A stretch of DNA of 64,000 nucleotides from Bacillota bacterium (GTDB lineage Bacteria > Bacillota > Clostridia > Christensenellales > JAEXRW01): positions 682,001 to 746,000 of the forward strand of contig JAEXRW010000025.1 in assembly GCA_023454175.1 (NCBI GenBank), given 5' to 3'. Made by a program: the position numbers and the translations under genes. Shown piece after piece: positions 7,125-16,729 of this stretch. Every line of letters begins with the position of its first letter. Within the stretch, counting starts at the first letter, position 1. The notes beneath the pieces are model-generated. The model made no database searches. It was given only the letters and a program-made list of their open reading frames with translations, and was not told where the DNA came from.

Positions 7125-7846
7125 GTCGTTTCTCCGGTATCCTGATATTTTAAAGCCCCTGCAAGGTCCAGTGTTCCCTCATATAACGCTTTCCCGGTGA
7201 TGGCGCCCGGGATGCCCGCCGCCCGGATCGCCCGGATGTCGTCCAGGTTCCGGACCCCGCCCGAGGCGATGACCTCCAGCCCGGATGCCTCCATCAGGTT
7301 TTTGGTTTCCGCTGTGTTGGGGCCCATCATCATCCCGTCCCGGGATATGTCCGTGAAGATCACCGTTGTGGCGCCGAGGCCCTTCATCTGCAGCGCCAGT
7401 TCCAGCGGCTTCATCGCGGATTGCTTCGTCCATCCCCGCACCGCTACGTAGCCGTCCTTCATATCGATCCCGATGGCGATCCTGCCGGGATATTTTCTGC
7501 ACGCCTCCTGCACCAGGGATGGGTTCTCAATGGCCGCCGTCCCTAATATCACCCGGATAACGCCCATTTGCATTCGCAACGTAACATCTTCCAGTGTACG
7601 GATGCCCCCGCCGAGCTGTATCCGGATGCTGCAGTCCTGTGCGATACGTTCAATTACCTTCAGGTTGGCCGATACACCGCTGAACGCGCCGTCCAGGTCC
7701 ACGATATGGAGCCACCGCGCGCCCATTTTGCTCCACTTTACTGCCATCTCGTACGGGTCCCCGTATTCGGTCGCGCTGCCTGCTTCGCCCTTCACCAGGC
7801 GCACGCATTTTCCGTTCTTGATATCCACTGCAGGGTATATGATCAA
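7118..7846 (-). CDS. hisA: ProFAR isomerase
   Basis: A 242-residue barrel enzyme, paralogous to HisF, that isomerises ProFAR to PRFAR. The catalytic Asp8 is in [14 protein letters not shown] and the second Asp is in the TDISRDG segment. The start is a TTG preceded by GAGAGG at eight bases; no ATG gives a full-length protein. Confidence 0.96.
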   Translation of the reverse strand: MIIYPAVDIKNGKCVRLVKGEAGSATEYGDPYEMAVKWSKMGARWLHIVDLDGAFSGVSANLKVIERIAQDCSIRIQLGGGIRTLEDVTLRMQMGVIRVILGTAAIENPSLVQEACRKYPGRIAIGIDMKDGYVAVRGWTKQSAMKPLELALQMKGLGATTVIFTDISRDGMMMGPNTAETKNLMEASGLEVIASGGVRNLDDIRAIRAAGIPGAITGKALYEGTLDLAGALKYQDTGETTC

Positions 7847-7870
7847 TTCGTTTGCCTCTCGTTTCGTAAG

Positions 7871-8470
7871 TTATTTCAGTGCCCCGAAATTCCGGAGGAT
7901 CTGCAGTCCCGTTTCCCCGCTTTTTTCGGGATGGAATTGCGTGCCGTAAACATTGCCTTTATGCACTGCGGCGGGAAAGCGTTCGCCGTATTCCGTCCAC
8001 GCGCTCACATTGGCGTCCGGCGTCCGCGCACAGTATGAGTGTACGAAGTACATGTTCGGCCTGCCTGTAATGCCTTTGAAAAGCGGGTCGTCTGCCATCT
8101 CGATCTGGTTCCATCCCATGTGCGGGATCTTCAGCCCCGGCGCCTCGATACGGCTTACTTCCCCCTCGATGAGGCCCAGGCCTTGGTGGGTTCCCCCCTC
8201 CCGCCCCGTTTCGAAGAGTACCTGCATCCCGATGCAGATGCCCAGCAGCGGTTTCCCCTGTCTGGCTGCATTTGTAACGGCTTCATCCATCCCGATCTCT
8301 TTCAGTCCGGCCATGGCGTCCGCAAAGGCCCCCACCCCCGGCAGGATGACTTTTTCCGCTCTTTCTATGTCCGATGCATTGCTTGTGAGCAGCACTTCGA
8401 GCCCGATATATTCGCAGGCCTTGGCCGCGCTGCGCAGGTTGCCCAGCCCGTAATTGATGATCGCGATCAT
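7871..8470 (-). CDS. hisH: Imidazole glycerol phosphate synthase glutamine amidotransferase subunit
   Basis: A 199-residue class I glutaminase that supplies ammonia to HisF. The nucleophile Cys is in GICIGMQVLFE and the His/Glu dyad is in TQFHPEKSG; the oxyanion region PGVGAF is intact. The frame is open upstream, but the ATG before IAIINYGLGN has GAGGAG seven bases ahead and matches the family N-terminus. Confidence 0.97.
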   Translation of the reverse strand: MIAIINYGLGNLRSAAKACEYIGLEVLLTSNASDIERAEKVILPGVGAFADAMAGLKEIGMDEAVTNAARQGKPLLGICIGMQVLFETGREGGTHQGLGLIEGEVSRIEAPGLKIPHMGWNQIEMADDPLFKGITGRPNMYFVHSYCARTPDANVSAWTEYGERFPAAVHKGNVYGTQFHPEKSGETGLQILRNFGALK

Positions 8471-8490
8471 GGTATCTCCTCGTGTAATGT

Positions 8491-9078
8491 TTATAGGACG
8501 CCTTTTGTGGAAGGTACGCCCTTCATCCTCGGGTCTGTTTCCGCCGCCTGCCGCAGCGCCCGGCCGAAAGCCTTGAACATCCCCTCGATCATGTGGTGGT
8601 CGTTCCTGCCGTACAGGGCTTTCACATGGAGCGTGATGCCCGCGTTGAAGCAGACTGCGCGGAAAAATTCCTCCGTGCACTGCACTTCATACTCCCCGCA
8701 GCGCAGGCCCGAAAGCGGCCCTTCATACACCAGGTATGGCCTGCCGCTGATATCCACCGCCGCAAAAGCCAGAGCCTCGTCCATCGGGATGGTCGCGCTC
8801 CCGAACCGGTTGATGGATTCCTTCCCGCCCAGTGCGTTCAGGATGGCTGCGCCCAGGGCGATGCCCGTATCCTCCACGCTGTGGTGGCAGTCCACCTCGA
8901 GATCGCCCTTGCATGTGATTTTCATATCCGTCATGCTGTGCTTTGCCAGTAAGACGAGCATATGGTCAAAGAAGCCGATCCCGGTATTTATCTCGGATCT
9001 TCCCTCGCCGTCCAGATTTATCTCCACGGCGACCTGTGTTTCCTTCGTATTCCGTTCGCATTTCCCGGTGCGCTGCAT
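8491..9078 (-). CDS. hisB: Imidazoleglycerol-phosphate dehydratase
   Basis: A 195-residue monofunctional Mn-dependent dehydratase (step 7 of the pathway), without the histidinol-phosphatase domain found in E. coli. Metal-binding motifs are FFDHMLVLLAKH, DCHHSVEDTGIALG and the C-terminal GRNDHHMIEGMFKAFGRAL. AAAGGAGGG lies ahead of the ATG. Confidence 0.97.
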   Translation of the reverse strand: MQRTGKCERNTKETQVAVEINLDGEGRSEINTGIGFFDHMLVLLAKHSMTDMKITCKGDLEVDCHHSVEDTGIALGAAILNALGGKESINRFGSATIPMDEALAFAAVDISGRPYLVYEGPLSGLRCGEYEVQCTEEFFRAVCFNAGITLHVKALYGRNDHHMIEGMFKAFGRALRQAAETDPRMKGVPSTKGVL

Positions 9079-9096
9079 CTTGGATCCCTCCTTTGT

Positions 9097-10374
9097 TTAA
9101 AAGCGTATGCCAGCGGAGCGCGCATGCGCCTCCAGTTCCTCTTCCCGTGCCAGGGTGATGATATCTTCATACACCTGTTGTAGGCCATCCCGGGTGTACT
9201 GGATCAGGCTGGTCTTCTTGATGAAATCGTCCACCCCCAGCGGGGAGGAGAAACGTGCCGTGCCCCCCGTGGGCAGCACATGGTTTGGCCCCGCCATGTA
9301 GTCTCCCAGCGGTTCGGGAGAATAGGGCCCCAGGAATATGGCGCCCGCGTTCTCGATCAGAGGCAGCAGCCCTTCCGGCTTTTCCGTCAGGATCTCCAGG
9401 TGTTCGGGCGCGATGGCGTTTGCGACGTAAGCGCATTCCGCAATATCGCTGCAGATGATGGCCGTCCCGAAATCCTGCATCGACCGCGCTGCAACGTCCT
9501 TCTTTGGCAGAAGTCCGCACTGCCGCACAATTTCCCTTATAACCCGCTCCGCCGTCTCCTTGCTCGTTGAGACGAGGATGGCGGCCGCCGTCTCGTCATG
9601 CTCCGCCTGGGAAAGCATATCCGCAGCTATATATACAGGGTCTGCGCTTTCATCGGCGATGACCAGTATTTCGGATGGACCGGCGATCATGTCGATGCCC
9701 ACCTGTCCGAAGACTTCCCGCTTTGCCGCAGCCACGTAGGCGTTGCCAGGGCCTGTGATCTTGTCCACCTTCGGGATGTTTTCAGTTCCGTATGCCAGCG
9801 CCGCGATAGCCTGCGCGCCCCCGATCTTATATACCATGTCCGCGCCGGCTTCCTTTGCCGCCACGAGCCGCAGGGGGCTGATCTTTCCCGCCCTGTCGGG
9901 AGGCGTTGCCATGAGGATCGTTTTCACGCCCGCGATTTTGGCCGGCAGCACGTTCATCAGCACGCTGGAGGGGTAGCTGGCCTTCCCGCCCGGCACGTAC
10001 ACACCCGCCTTTGCGATGGGGCGGACCATCTGCCCCACCCTGCAGCCGTCTGTCGTTATCTCCCAGCTTTCGCGCCGTTGTTTTTCGTGGTATGCGGTTA
10101 TATTCCCTGCAGCTCTCCGCAATGACGCCAGCGTCTGCTTGCTTACGGCTTTATATGCTTCCTCGTACTCTTCTGAAGTGACTGCCAGCCCGGTTGCCGC
10201 CAGGTCCGCTCCGTCAAACTTTCTTGTATACTCGTATAATGCCGTGTCCCCGCGCATCCGTACATCGGTTATGATCTTTTTCACGGACAGGATGACGTTC
10301 TCATCGAGCTCCGCCTTGCGCTGCAGCCGTGCTTTCCATGCCTTTTCGTCTGCCGATGGATATACCGGTATCAT
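9097..10374 (-). CDS. hisD: Histidinol dehydrogenase
   Basis: A 425-residue Zn-dependent enzyme oxidising L-histidinol to L-histidine with two NAD. GPSEILVIAD and the AEHDETAAA segment carrying the catalytic Glu-His pair are present, as is GGKASYPSSVLMNVLPA. The frame stays open upstream, but the ATG at 10374 overlaps the hisG stop (ATGA) and has GGAGG upstream. Confidence 0.97.
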   Translation of the reverse strand: MIPVYPSADEKAWKARLQRKAELDENVILSVKKIITDVRMRGDTALYEYTRKFDGADLAATGLAVTSEEYEEAYKAVSKQTLASLRRAAGNITAYHEKQRRESWEITTDGCRVGQMVRPIAKAGVYVPGGKASYPSSVLMNVLPAKIAGVKTILMATPPDRAGKISPLRLVAAKEAGADMVYKIGGAQAIAALAYGTENIPKVDKITGPGNAYVAAAKREVFGQVGIDMIAGPSEILVIADESADPVYIAADMLSQAEHDETAAAILVSTSKETAERVIREIVRQCGLLPKKDVAARSMQDFGTAIICSDIAECAYVANAIAPEHLEILTEKPEGLLPLIENAGAIFLGPYSPEPLGDYMAGPNHVLPTGGTARFSSPLGVDDFIKKTSLIQYTRDGLQQVYEDIITLAREEELEAHARSAGIRF

Positions 10375-11012
10375 TTGCCATCCTCCAGCACTTCCGCCAT
10401 TTTTTCGATCAGGGGACGGATCATACCGCCTTTGGACTTGAGGCTCACCCGGTTGACCACCAGGCGCGCGCTCACCCTGCAGATTTCCTCCAGCACCACC
10501 AGCCCGTTTTCGCGCAGCGTGCTCCCCGTCTCCACCACGTCCAGGATCTCGTCGGAGAGGCCCAGCAGCGGCCCCAGTTCCACAGAGCCCGAGAGCTTGA
10601 TGATGTCCACGTTTTCGGACCACGAGCCGTAATATTCGCGCGCGATGGCCGGGTATTTGGTCGCCACCCGTTTGTTTGCCGCCGTGATGGCCCTGTCCCT
10701 GGCCTGCGGGAAACCTGCGATGCACAGCCTGCACGCGCCAAACCCCAGGTCCAGCATTTCATACAGCGGTGCGCCCGATTCCATCAGCGTATCCTTTCCC
10801 GCGATGCCCATATCCGCCACGCCGCGTTCCACATACGTGGGCACGTCCATTGGCTTTACCAGCAGGAGGCGTATCCCGTTTTGTTCGGACACCAGTTTCC
10901 GGCCGATATCCGAAAGATCGGCGTCGATGGCGCCGCATTTTTGCAGGAGTTCGACTGATTTTTCCGCCAGTCTGCCCTTTGCAAGGGCTATCGTTAACAC
11001 ATTATCATCCAT
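10371..11012 (-). CDS. hisG: ATP phosphoribosyltransferase, short form catalytic subunit
   Basis: 213 residues: the short form, lacking the C-terminal histidine-binding domain. It makes phosphoribosyl-ATP, the committed step, and needs the HisZ subunit encoded 4 bp upstream for activity and feedback control. N-terminus LTIALAKGRLAEKSVELL and the PRPP-binding segment DVVETGSTLRENGL match the family. Confidence 0.97.
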   Translation of the reverse strand: MDDNVLTIALAKGRLAEKSVELLQKCGAIDADLSDIGRKLVSEQNGIRLLLVKPMDVPTYVERGVADMGIAGKDTLMESGAPLYEMLDLGFGACRLCIAGFPQARDRAITAANKRVATKYPAIAREYYGSWSENVDIIKLSGSVELGPLLGLSDEILDVVETGSTLRENGLVVLEEICRVSARLVVNRVSLKSKGGMIRPLIEKMAEVLEDGK

Positions 11013-11016
11013 CGGT

Positions 11017-12222
11017 TTACATTTTCCCTTCCATGGTCTCTTCCCGGCTTATAAAGAGCCATTTCCCTGCCCGTTTGCTCCGCGCATAGTCCCTGAGGGC
11101 TTCGACGTTATCCAATGAGGGATCGAATTCGGTCCGTATGCCTTGGGATCGCAGTTCCTGCACGGCTGAATATGCCCTTGCTTCTGCGTCTTTGGCGCAG
11201 CCCACCACAGCCTGCGGCGCGGGGATGCTTTGGAGCACCTTCTGCCGCTCCAGCGCGATCAGCACCCGTTTGATCCCCATGGCAAACCCGGTGGCCGGCA
11301 TCTCCGTGCCAAATTCCCCGAGCAGGCCGTCATACCGCCCGCCTGTCAGCAGGGGGTACCCCAGGTCCCCTGTGATGCCCCGGAAGATCACGCCCGAATA
11401 GTAATCGATATCCTGCAGCATCGAAAGGTCGATGGATATGTACTGCTCATACCCGTAGGAGCATAGCAGGTCATACACGGCTTTGATGTTTGTGATCGCA
11501 CGGATGCACCGGTCGTTTTGGGACAGCTTCTCGGCTTCTTTCAATATCTCCGGCCCGCCGTACAGGGACGGCAGTTTCATCAGCTTTTGCTGGATGCCCT
11601 CGTCCATCCCGCAGCCCGAAAGGAAAAGCTCCGCCTCGAGGCTGTTCTTGCGGTCGATGTGTTTGCGCAGTTCGTCGGCCTTCTCAGGCGGTATTCCGTA
11701 CTCCGCCATTAATCCTTTGAAATATTCCACCTGCCCGATCTCGATCTCAAAATTCCCCAGTCCGGTGTCCAAAAGGGCTTCGATGGCCAGCGCGATGGCT
11801 TCGGCGTCCCCGCCCGCTCCCGCGACCCCCAGCAGTTCGATGCCCGCCTGGGTGAAGGCCCTCTGCCGCATGGGGTGCACCGGCTCATACCCGTACGCGT
11901 TACCGATGTAAAATAGCCTGTGCGGGCTGTCCTTCTTCTCCAGCCTTGTCGCCGCCATCCGTGCGATGGGCATGGTGATGTCGGGCCGCAGCACCAGGAT
12001 CTTGCCGGTGCTGTCGATGAATTTGATCATCTTTTCCTGGCGCACCGAGCCGATGCCGCTGGCAAACACGTCGTAATATTCAAAATCAGGCGTCTCGACT
12101 TCATCGTAACCGCTGAGGAAAAAACGCTTTCGTATGATGCTTTCCAGTTCCCGCTTGTTGTAGCATTCCTGGGGCAGGAAGTCCTGCACGCCTTCGGGAA
12201 CGTATTTCTTGTTGCTGTCCAT
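11017..12222 (-). CDS. hisZ: ATP phosphoribosyltransferase regulatory subunit
   Basis: A 401-residue HisRS-like protein without tRNA charging activity that partners short HisG. Class II synthetase-like motifs are recognisable (FFLSGYDEVETPDFEYYD; RLFYIGNAYGYEP; TGGRYDGLLGEFG), but no anticodon-binding domain is seen. First gene of the his operon. Confidence 0.95.
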   Translation of the reverse strand: MDSNKKYVPEGVQDFLPQECYNKRELESIIRKRFFLSGYDEVETPDFEYYDVFASGIGSVRQEKMIKFIDSTGKILVLRPDITMPIARMAATRLEKKDSPHRLFYIGNAYGYEPVHPMRQRAFTQAGIELLGVAGAGGDAEAIALAIEALLDTGLGNFEIEIGQVEYFKGLMAEYGIPPEKADELRKHIDRKNSLEAELFLSGCGMDEGIQQKLMKLPSLYGGPEILKEAEKLSQNDRCIRAITNIKAVYDLLCSYGYEQYISIDLSMLQDIDYYSGVIFRGITGDLGYPLLTGGRYDGLLGEFGTEMPATGFAMGIKRVLIALERQKVLQSIPAPQAVVGCAKDAEARAYSAVQELRSQGIRTEFDPSLDNVEALRDYARSKRAGKWLFISREETMEGKM

Positions 12223-12266
12223 TTCCCAATATATCCTTTATCGCTTTATCACGCTAATATGCTGAT

Positions 12267-12295
12267 ATGATATTATATATGCATGGATCTGTCAA
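12267..12295 (-). promoter_or_regulatory. Promoter of the his operon
   Basis: TTGACA (12290-12295) and TATCAT (12267-12272), 17 bp apart; a second hexamer TATAAT overlaps the spacer. The leader is only about 40 nt, with no room for a T-box, His-rich leader peptide or attenuator, so control, if any, would be at initiation. Confidence 0.75.
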
Positions 12296-12330
12296 CTGTT
12301 TATTTTTTAACATCAATATTTTTCTTGCGG

Positions 12331-14373
12331 TCAATTCATTGCGATCTCATCCAGGCTTTTTTTATAGCGTCGGGCGGCCTCGGTTTCGACCTGCCGCTTC
12401 GCATCGGGCCCGTATCCGCCTGCCATCAGTTTTTGCAGCGTATCCCTGGCTTTTTGCAGGATCTCGATGTTACCCGTCAGGCTGGCCGCCTTGAAGTCCA
12501 GCGCGCCCGCCTGCTGGGTCCCCAGGAACTGTCCCGGGCCCCGCAGCCGCAGGTCCTCCTCCGCCACGTCAAATCCGCTGGCATGGGAGGCCAAAAACTC
12601 CAGCCGCGCGCAGGCTTCCGAATTTTCCGGGTAAAGCAGGAAGCAGTACGACTCCTTATCCCCTCTTCCCACCCTGCCCCGGAGCTGGTGCAATTGGGAA
12701 AGGCCGAACCGTTCCGCGTTTTCCACCGCCATGACGGTGGCGTTTTTTACGTCCACACCCACCTCCACCACCGTGGTGGATACCAGCACCTTGATATCCC
12801 CGCAGACGAACTTCTGGAGGATATCGTCCTTGTCCTTCCCCTTCATCCGTCCGTGCAGCAATCCCGTTTCGATGCCGGGCATGGCCTTGATAAGCTCTGA
12901 AAAGACCTCCTCCGCGGAACGGACCGGCGTTTCGTCGTTTTCTTCCAGTAGCGGGCATACCACGTAGGCCTGTTCCCCGGCTTGTGCCCTTTTCGCGATG
13001 AAATCATACATGTTGCAGCGCTTCTTCATGGGCACGCAGTGCGTTCGGACCGGTTTTTTCCCGGGCGGCATCTCATCCACCACCGAGATATCCAGGTCGC
13101 CGTACAGGATCAAAGCCAGCGTGCGCGGGATGGGCGTGGCTGACATCACGAGCGTATGCGGCTGGACCCCTTTGTTCTGCAGCGCCGCGCGCTGCCGCAC
13201 GCCGAATCGGTGCTGCTCGTCCGATACCACCGCCGCAAGCAGTGCATAGTGGACGTCGGAGCTGATGAGTGCGTGTGTGCCGATGATGACCTGCCATTCC
13301 CCCGATGAGATCCTTGCCTTTGCCTCTTCCCGCTCCTTTTTGCTCAGCCCGCCGGTGAAAAGGCCAACCTGGATCCTCAGGGGTTCCAGTAACTTCTGCG
13401 CCGTCCGGTAATGCTGCCGCGCCAGTATCTCTGTCGGCGCCATCAAAGCGCCCTGGGCCCCGTTTGCGGCGGCGCAATACAGCGTATAGAGCGCCAGGAT
13501 CGTCTTGCCGCAGCCCACGTCGCCCTGGACCAGCCTGTTCATGGGCGTATCCTTCTGCAGGTCTGCCGATATCTCGGACAATACGCTTCCCTGTGCGCCC
13601 GTCAGGCTGTAAGGCAGGATCGATGTGAAACGGTCAACGGCATCCTGCGCACAGGCCAGGGGTATCCCGTTCTTCCCTCTGCCCGGTCTTCCGGCCAGGG
13701 TCACAGCCGTTTGGAAAAGCAGCATCTCTTCGAAAGCCAGCCTTTCCCGTGCTTTTCGGATCTGGTCCTCACTGTTGGGGAAGTGGATCCACCGGATGGC
13801 CTCGCCCGCGCTGCACAGGCTGCATCGTTCAACGATACTGGCAGGAAGGGATTCGGGGATAGCGCCAGCGTTTTTCAGGCATTCCCTGATGAGCCCCCGC
13901 AGTACCTTCTGGGACAGGCCGGCACTCAGGGGATAAACGGGCAGGTATTTTTCCTCCGGGTCAAATTTCTCGGGTACTTCGATCACGGGGTTGATGATCT
14001 GTATCTCGGAAAAGCGGTATTCAGCCTTGCCGATCACGATGTATTCCCCGTCCGGATGCAGCTGGCTCGCGACATAGGGCTGGTTGTACCACGTCAGTTT
14101 GATCGTTCCCGTCTCGTCTCCGGCTTTTACGCTCGTGATGGTCAGACCCTTTTTGCGGAAGACCGAGGGCTTGGTACGCAGGGTAAGTTGCACCACAACG
14201 TCACCCGGATGCATATCCGATACCTTGTGTATGTGTGATATGTCCTTGTAGTCGCGTGGGAAATGCTCCAGCAGGTCCCGGACTGTTTCGATGCCGAGTT
14301 CTCCCAGCAGTTTCAGCCGCTGCGGCCCTACGCCTTTGATGGTGGATAGGCTTATCCGGTGATATCCGGCCAT
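12331..14373 (-). CDS. recG: ATP-dependent DNA helicase RecG
   Basis: A 680-residue monomeric helicase that remodels stalled replication forks and Holliday junctions. In order: an N-terminal helix-hairpin and wedge/OB domain (to about 240), then helicase domain 1 with Walker A QGDVGCGKT and box II SDEQHRFGV (DEQH form), then domain 2 with LLHGRMKGKDKD, the VGVDVKNATVM segment and QLHQLRGRVGRGD. It has its own promoter between two terminator-like hairpins and the ATG; GGAGG is four bases from the start. Confidence 0.97.
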   Translation of the reverse strand: MAGYHRISLSTIKGVGPQRLKLLGELGIETVRDLLEHFPRDYKDISHIHKVSDMHPGDVVVQLTLRTKPSVFRKKGLTITSVKAGDETGTIKLTWYNQPYVASQLHPDGEYIVIGKAEYRFSEIQIINPVIEVPEKFDPEEKYLPVYPLSAGLSQKVLRGLIRECLKNAGAIPESLPASIVERCSLCSAGEAIRWIHFPNSEDQIRKARERLAFEEMLLFQTAVTLAGRPGRGKNGIPLACAQDAVDRFTSILPYSLTGAQGSVLSEISADLQKDTPMNRLVQGDVGCGKTILALYTLYCAAANGAQGALMAPTEILARQHYRTAQKLLEPLRIQVGLFTGGLSKKEREEAKARISSGEWQVIIGTHALISSDVHYALLAAVVSDEQHRFGVRQRAALQNKGVQPHTLVMSATPIPRTLALILYGDLDISVVDEMPPGKKPVRTHCVPMKKRCNMYDFIAKRAQAGEQAYVVCPLLEENDETPVRSAEEVFSELIKAMPGIETGLLHGRMKGKDKDDILQKFVCGDIKVLVSTTVVEVGVDVKNATVMAVENAERFGLSQLHQLRGRVGRGDKESYCFLLYPENSEACARLEFLASHASGFDVAEEDLRLRGPGQFLGTQQAGALDFKAASLTGNIEILQKARDTLQKLMAGGYGPDAKRQVETEAARRYKKSLDEIAMN

Positions 14374-14402
14374 ATTTCCTCCGGCAATACTTGTATATTC
14401 CC

Positions 14403-14411
14403 ATTATAGCA
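14403..14411 (-). promoter_or_regulatory. Extended -10 promoter of recG
   Basis: TGCTATAAT is an extended -10 element about 30 bp upstream of the recG ATG. No good -35 box is visible, as is common with the TGn extension. Confidence 0.5.
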
Positions 14412-14435
14412 AACACAGGGAACATTTCATAAACG

Positions 14436-14456
14436 AAAAAGCGGGGTTTCTCCCGC
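14436..14456 (-). terminator. Second terminator-like hairpin upstream of recG
   Basis: A GCGGG/CCCGC stem followed on the minus strand by five T. With the next hairpin it forms a tandem pair that insulates recG from fakA. Confidence 0.6.
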
Positions 14457-14528
14457 CTGAGACTTAAAAATAACGCAATTATGAAAACTTGTATAAAAGG
14501 CTCATGATCGTGGCTTGCCGCTATGATG

Positions 14529-14551
14529 AAAAAAGCGGGGCAATGCCCCGC
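14529..14551 (-). terminator. Terminator of the yloU-fakA operon
   Basis: GCGGGGCATTGCCCCGC followed by six T on the minus strand, directly after the fakA stop codon region. A textbook intrinsic terminator. Confidence 0.88.
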
Positions 14552-14569
14552 CTGTATGATTGCATTTTT

Positions 14570-16186
14570 CTATTCCACCGAAAAGACGTAGAAATACAGC
14601 GGCTGGCCGCCGTATTGCAGCTCCACATCGCAGTCGGAATATGCTTCCGAGACTTTGCCGATGAATGCCTCCGCTTCTTCCTTTTTGACGTCGGAGCCAT
14701 AAAAAGCGATGATCGTGGATTCATCGTCTGTGACCATGCTCTTCATGAGGTTTAGCGCCACTTCCTCCACGTTCTTGCCCACGTGCAGCAATTGTCCGTC
14801 CAGAAGGCCCAGGATATCCCCTTCCTGGATCTCCTTTCCCTCCAGAGTGGTGGCCCGCACGGCAAATGTGACGCTGCCGGATTTCACGTTGCCGATGGCT
14901 TTGGTCATCCTGGCCTCGTTTTGCTCCGCAGTGGCGTCCGGATTGAAGGCGATGGCCGAGGAGATCCCCTGGGGGATGGATTTTGTGGGGATCACGATGA
15001 CACGCTTTTTGGAAAGTTCTGCAGCCTGCTGCGCCGCAAGGATGATGTTCTTGTTGTTGGGCAGCACAAATACCGTATCGGAAGGGGATTTTTCGATGGC
15101 GTTGGCGATGGTTTCGGTGCTGGGGTTCATCGTCTGGCCGCCCTGGATGATCTCGTCGGCCCCCAGGTCCTTGAATACGCTCACCAGACCGTCGCCGATG
15201 GCTACGGCTGCGATAGCAAAAGGTTTCATGGGCTTGGGCGGCGCTTCCTCCAGGGTGCGGTGCTGCTCCTTCATGTTGTCTATCTTCATGTTGCTCAGTT
15301 CGCCCAACCGCAGGGCGTATTGCAGCGCCTTGCCGGGTTCGTTGGAGTGGACATGGACCTTGATCAGGTTCACATCCCCCACCACGAGCACGCAGTCCCC
15401 AATTTTTTCGAGCTTCTCGCGGAACCGGTCTATTTCATATTCTGTCACATTTTCAAAGGTGTTTTTGATGAGGAATTCGGTGCAATACTGGAATTGCAGG
15501 TCAAGGGGCTCCTCCACGGGAACGGCCTCGGGTGCGGCAGATTCAAATATGGCCATATCACCCACGTCTTCCCCGTCCAGCGCCATTTTGAAGCCTTTGT
15601 ACAGGACCAGCAGGCCCTGCCCGCCTGCATCCACCACGCCCGCCTGTTTGAGGACCGGCAGCATCTCGGGTGTTTTTTTGAGGATGACCTCGCCTTCCTC
15701 GATGGCGGAATCCAATACCAGGTATACGTTGGCGCCATAGGACGCCTGTTCCACGGCCCGGTTGGCCATGTATTTTGCCACGGTGAGGATCGTGCCTTCC
15801 TTGGGTTTGAGCACGGCCTTGTACGCCGCCTCCATGCCGGCGCGCATCGCCCCGGCCAAAGCTACGCCGTCGGCCGTCTCCATACCCGAAACGCCTTTGG
15901 CAAATCCGCGGAATATCTGGGAAAGGATGACGCCGGAGTTGCCCCTTGCGCCTTTGAGCGCGCCGATGGCTACTGCGTCCGCGACCTTGGAGATGGAGTG
16001 GCTGTCCATGTTCTTGATCTCGCGTACAGACGACATCATGGTCAGGGACATGTTCGTCCCCGTGTCGCCGTCCGGCACCGGAAATACATTCAGCGCGTCC
16101 AGGCTCTTTTTATTCTTTTCCAGGAATGCGGCGCCTTTGAGTACCATCTCTTTGAAGAGGACGCCGTCTATGATATGATGTGCCAA
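14570..16186 (-). CDS. fakA: Fatty acid kinase subunit FakA (DAK2 domain protein, YloV)
   Basis: A 538-residue protein. Residues about 1-200 are a DAK2/DhaL ATP-binding domain with NVFPVPDGDTGTNMSLTM; the remainder is the conserved FakA middle and C-terminal region. In Gram-positives FakA phosphorylates exogenous fatty acids bound by a FakB (DegV) protein so they can enter phospholipids; no FakB is in this window. It follows the Asp23-family gene by 60 bp, a conserved pair. The start is TTG with GGGGGG upstream. A 617-codon frame on the opposite strand is a mirror of its codon bias. Confidence 0.93.
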   Translation of the reverse strand: MAHHIIDGVLFKEMVLKGAAFLEKNKKSLDALNVFPVPDGDTGTNMSLTMMSSVREIKNMDSHSISKVADAVAIGALKGARGNSGVILSQIFRGFAKGVSGMETADGVALAGAMRAGMEAAYKAVLKPKEGTILTVAKYMANRAVEQASYGANVYLVLDSAIEEGEVILKKTPEMLPVLKQAGVVDAGGQGLLVLYKGFKMALDGEDVGDMAIFESAAPEAVPVEEPLDLQFQYCTEFLIKNTFENVTEYEIDRFREKLEKIGDCVLVVGDVNLIKVHVHSNEPGKALQYALRLGELSNMKIDNMKEQHRTLEEAPPKPMKPFAIAAVAIGDGLVSVFKDLGADEIIQGGQTMNPSTETIANAIEKSPSDTVFVLPNNKNIILAAQQAAELSKKRVIVIPTKSIPQGISSAIAFNPDATAEQNEARMTKAIGNVKSGSVTFAVRATTLEGKEIQEGDILGLLDGQLLHVGKNVEEVALNLMKSMVTDDESTIIAFYGSDVKKEEAEAFIGKVSEAYSDCDVELQYGGQPLYFYVFSVE

Positions 16187-16246
16187 TTCGCTATCTTCCC
16201 CCCGTCTGGAAACATTCGCATTGCGGATCGTATCGGGCCCGAATCG

Positions 16247-16597
16247 CTATACCCGGATGCCCTGCACGGTTACGTCCACCCTGTTGACATACAGTCCTGT
16301 CATATTCTCGAGGTTGTACTTGACGTTTTCAATGATATTGGAGGCAACGGCAGATATGGATACGCCGTATTCCACGATGACATACAGTTCGACGATGACT
16401 TCTTCCCCGTCCCAGCGTATTTTGACGCCCCTGCTGAGATTCTCACGCCTGAGCAGTTCCACGATGCCGTCCGTTGCACGGCGGGAAGCCATGCCGACAA
16501 GACCGTAGCATTCCATTGCAATGATTCCGGCCAGGCTTGCAAGCGCTTCATCGCTGTAGACGATGTAACCCAGTGCGTTGCGCTTTTTGATAGCCAT
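16247..16597 (-). CDS. yloU: Asp23/Gls24 family envelope-associated protein (YloU)
   Basis: A 116-residue protein with the Asp23/Gls24 fold: GYIVYSDEALASLAGIIAMECYGLVG at the start of the domain and VELYVIVEYGVSISAVASNI in the middle. YloU-type proteins accompany FakA and are linked to envelope or lipid homeostasis in Firmicutes; the precise job is not known. The ATG with GGAGG seven bases upstream was chosen over the longer frame, which begins before the promoter's likely start site. Confidence 0.88.
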   Translation of the reverse strand: MAIKKRNALGYIVYSDEALASLAGIIAMECYGLVGMASRRATDGIVELLRRENLSRGVKIRWDGEEVIVELYVIVEYGVSISAVASNIIENVKYNLENMTGLYVNRVDVTVQGIRV

Positions 16598-16641
16598 CTT
16601 CTTACCTCCATTCGCAATTACATGTTCCGCCGTTAAATTAT

Positions 16642-16670
16642 ATTCTACCTTAATTTGCCCCAATACACAA
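16642..16670 (-). promoter_or_regulatory. Promoter of yloU-fakA
   Basis: TTGTGT (16665-16670) and TAGAAT (16642-16647) with a 17-bp spacer, about 40 bp ahead of the yloU ATG. Confidence 0.6.
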
Positions 16671-16729
16671 CAACGGGACTGACTGCGCCTGTCGTGTTAT
16701 GTCATGATCCATGACCACGTAAACTGTCA

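Noticed and set aside
12223..12330. T-box or His leader peptide before hisZ
   Set aside because: The leader is too short and has no T-box sequence, antiterminator or run of His codons.
14783..16636. 617-codon plus-strand frame opposite fakA and yloU
   Set aside because: It mirrors the minus-strand genes; fakA is a confident match and has its own terminator and ribosome site. The frame has no recognisable domain.
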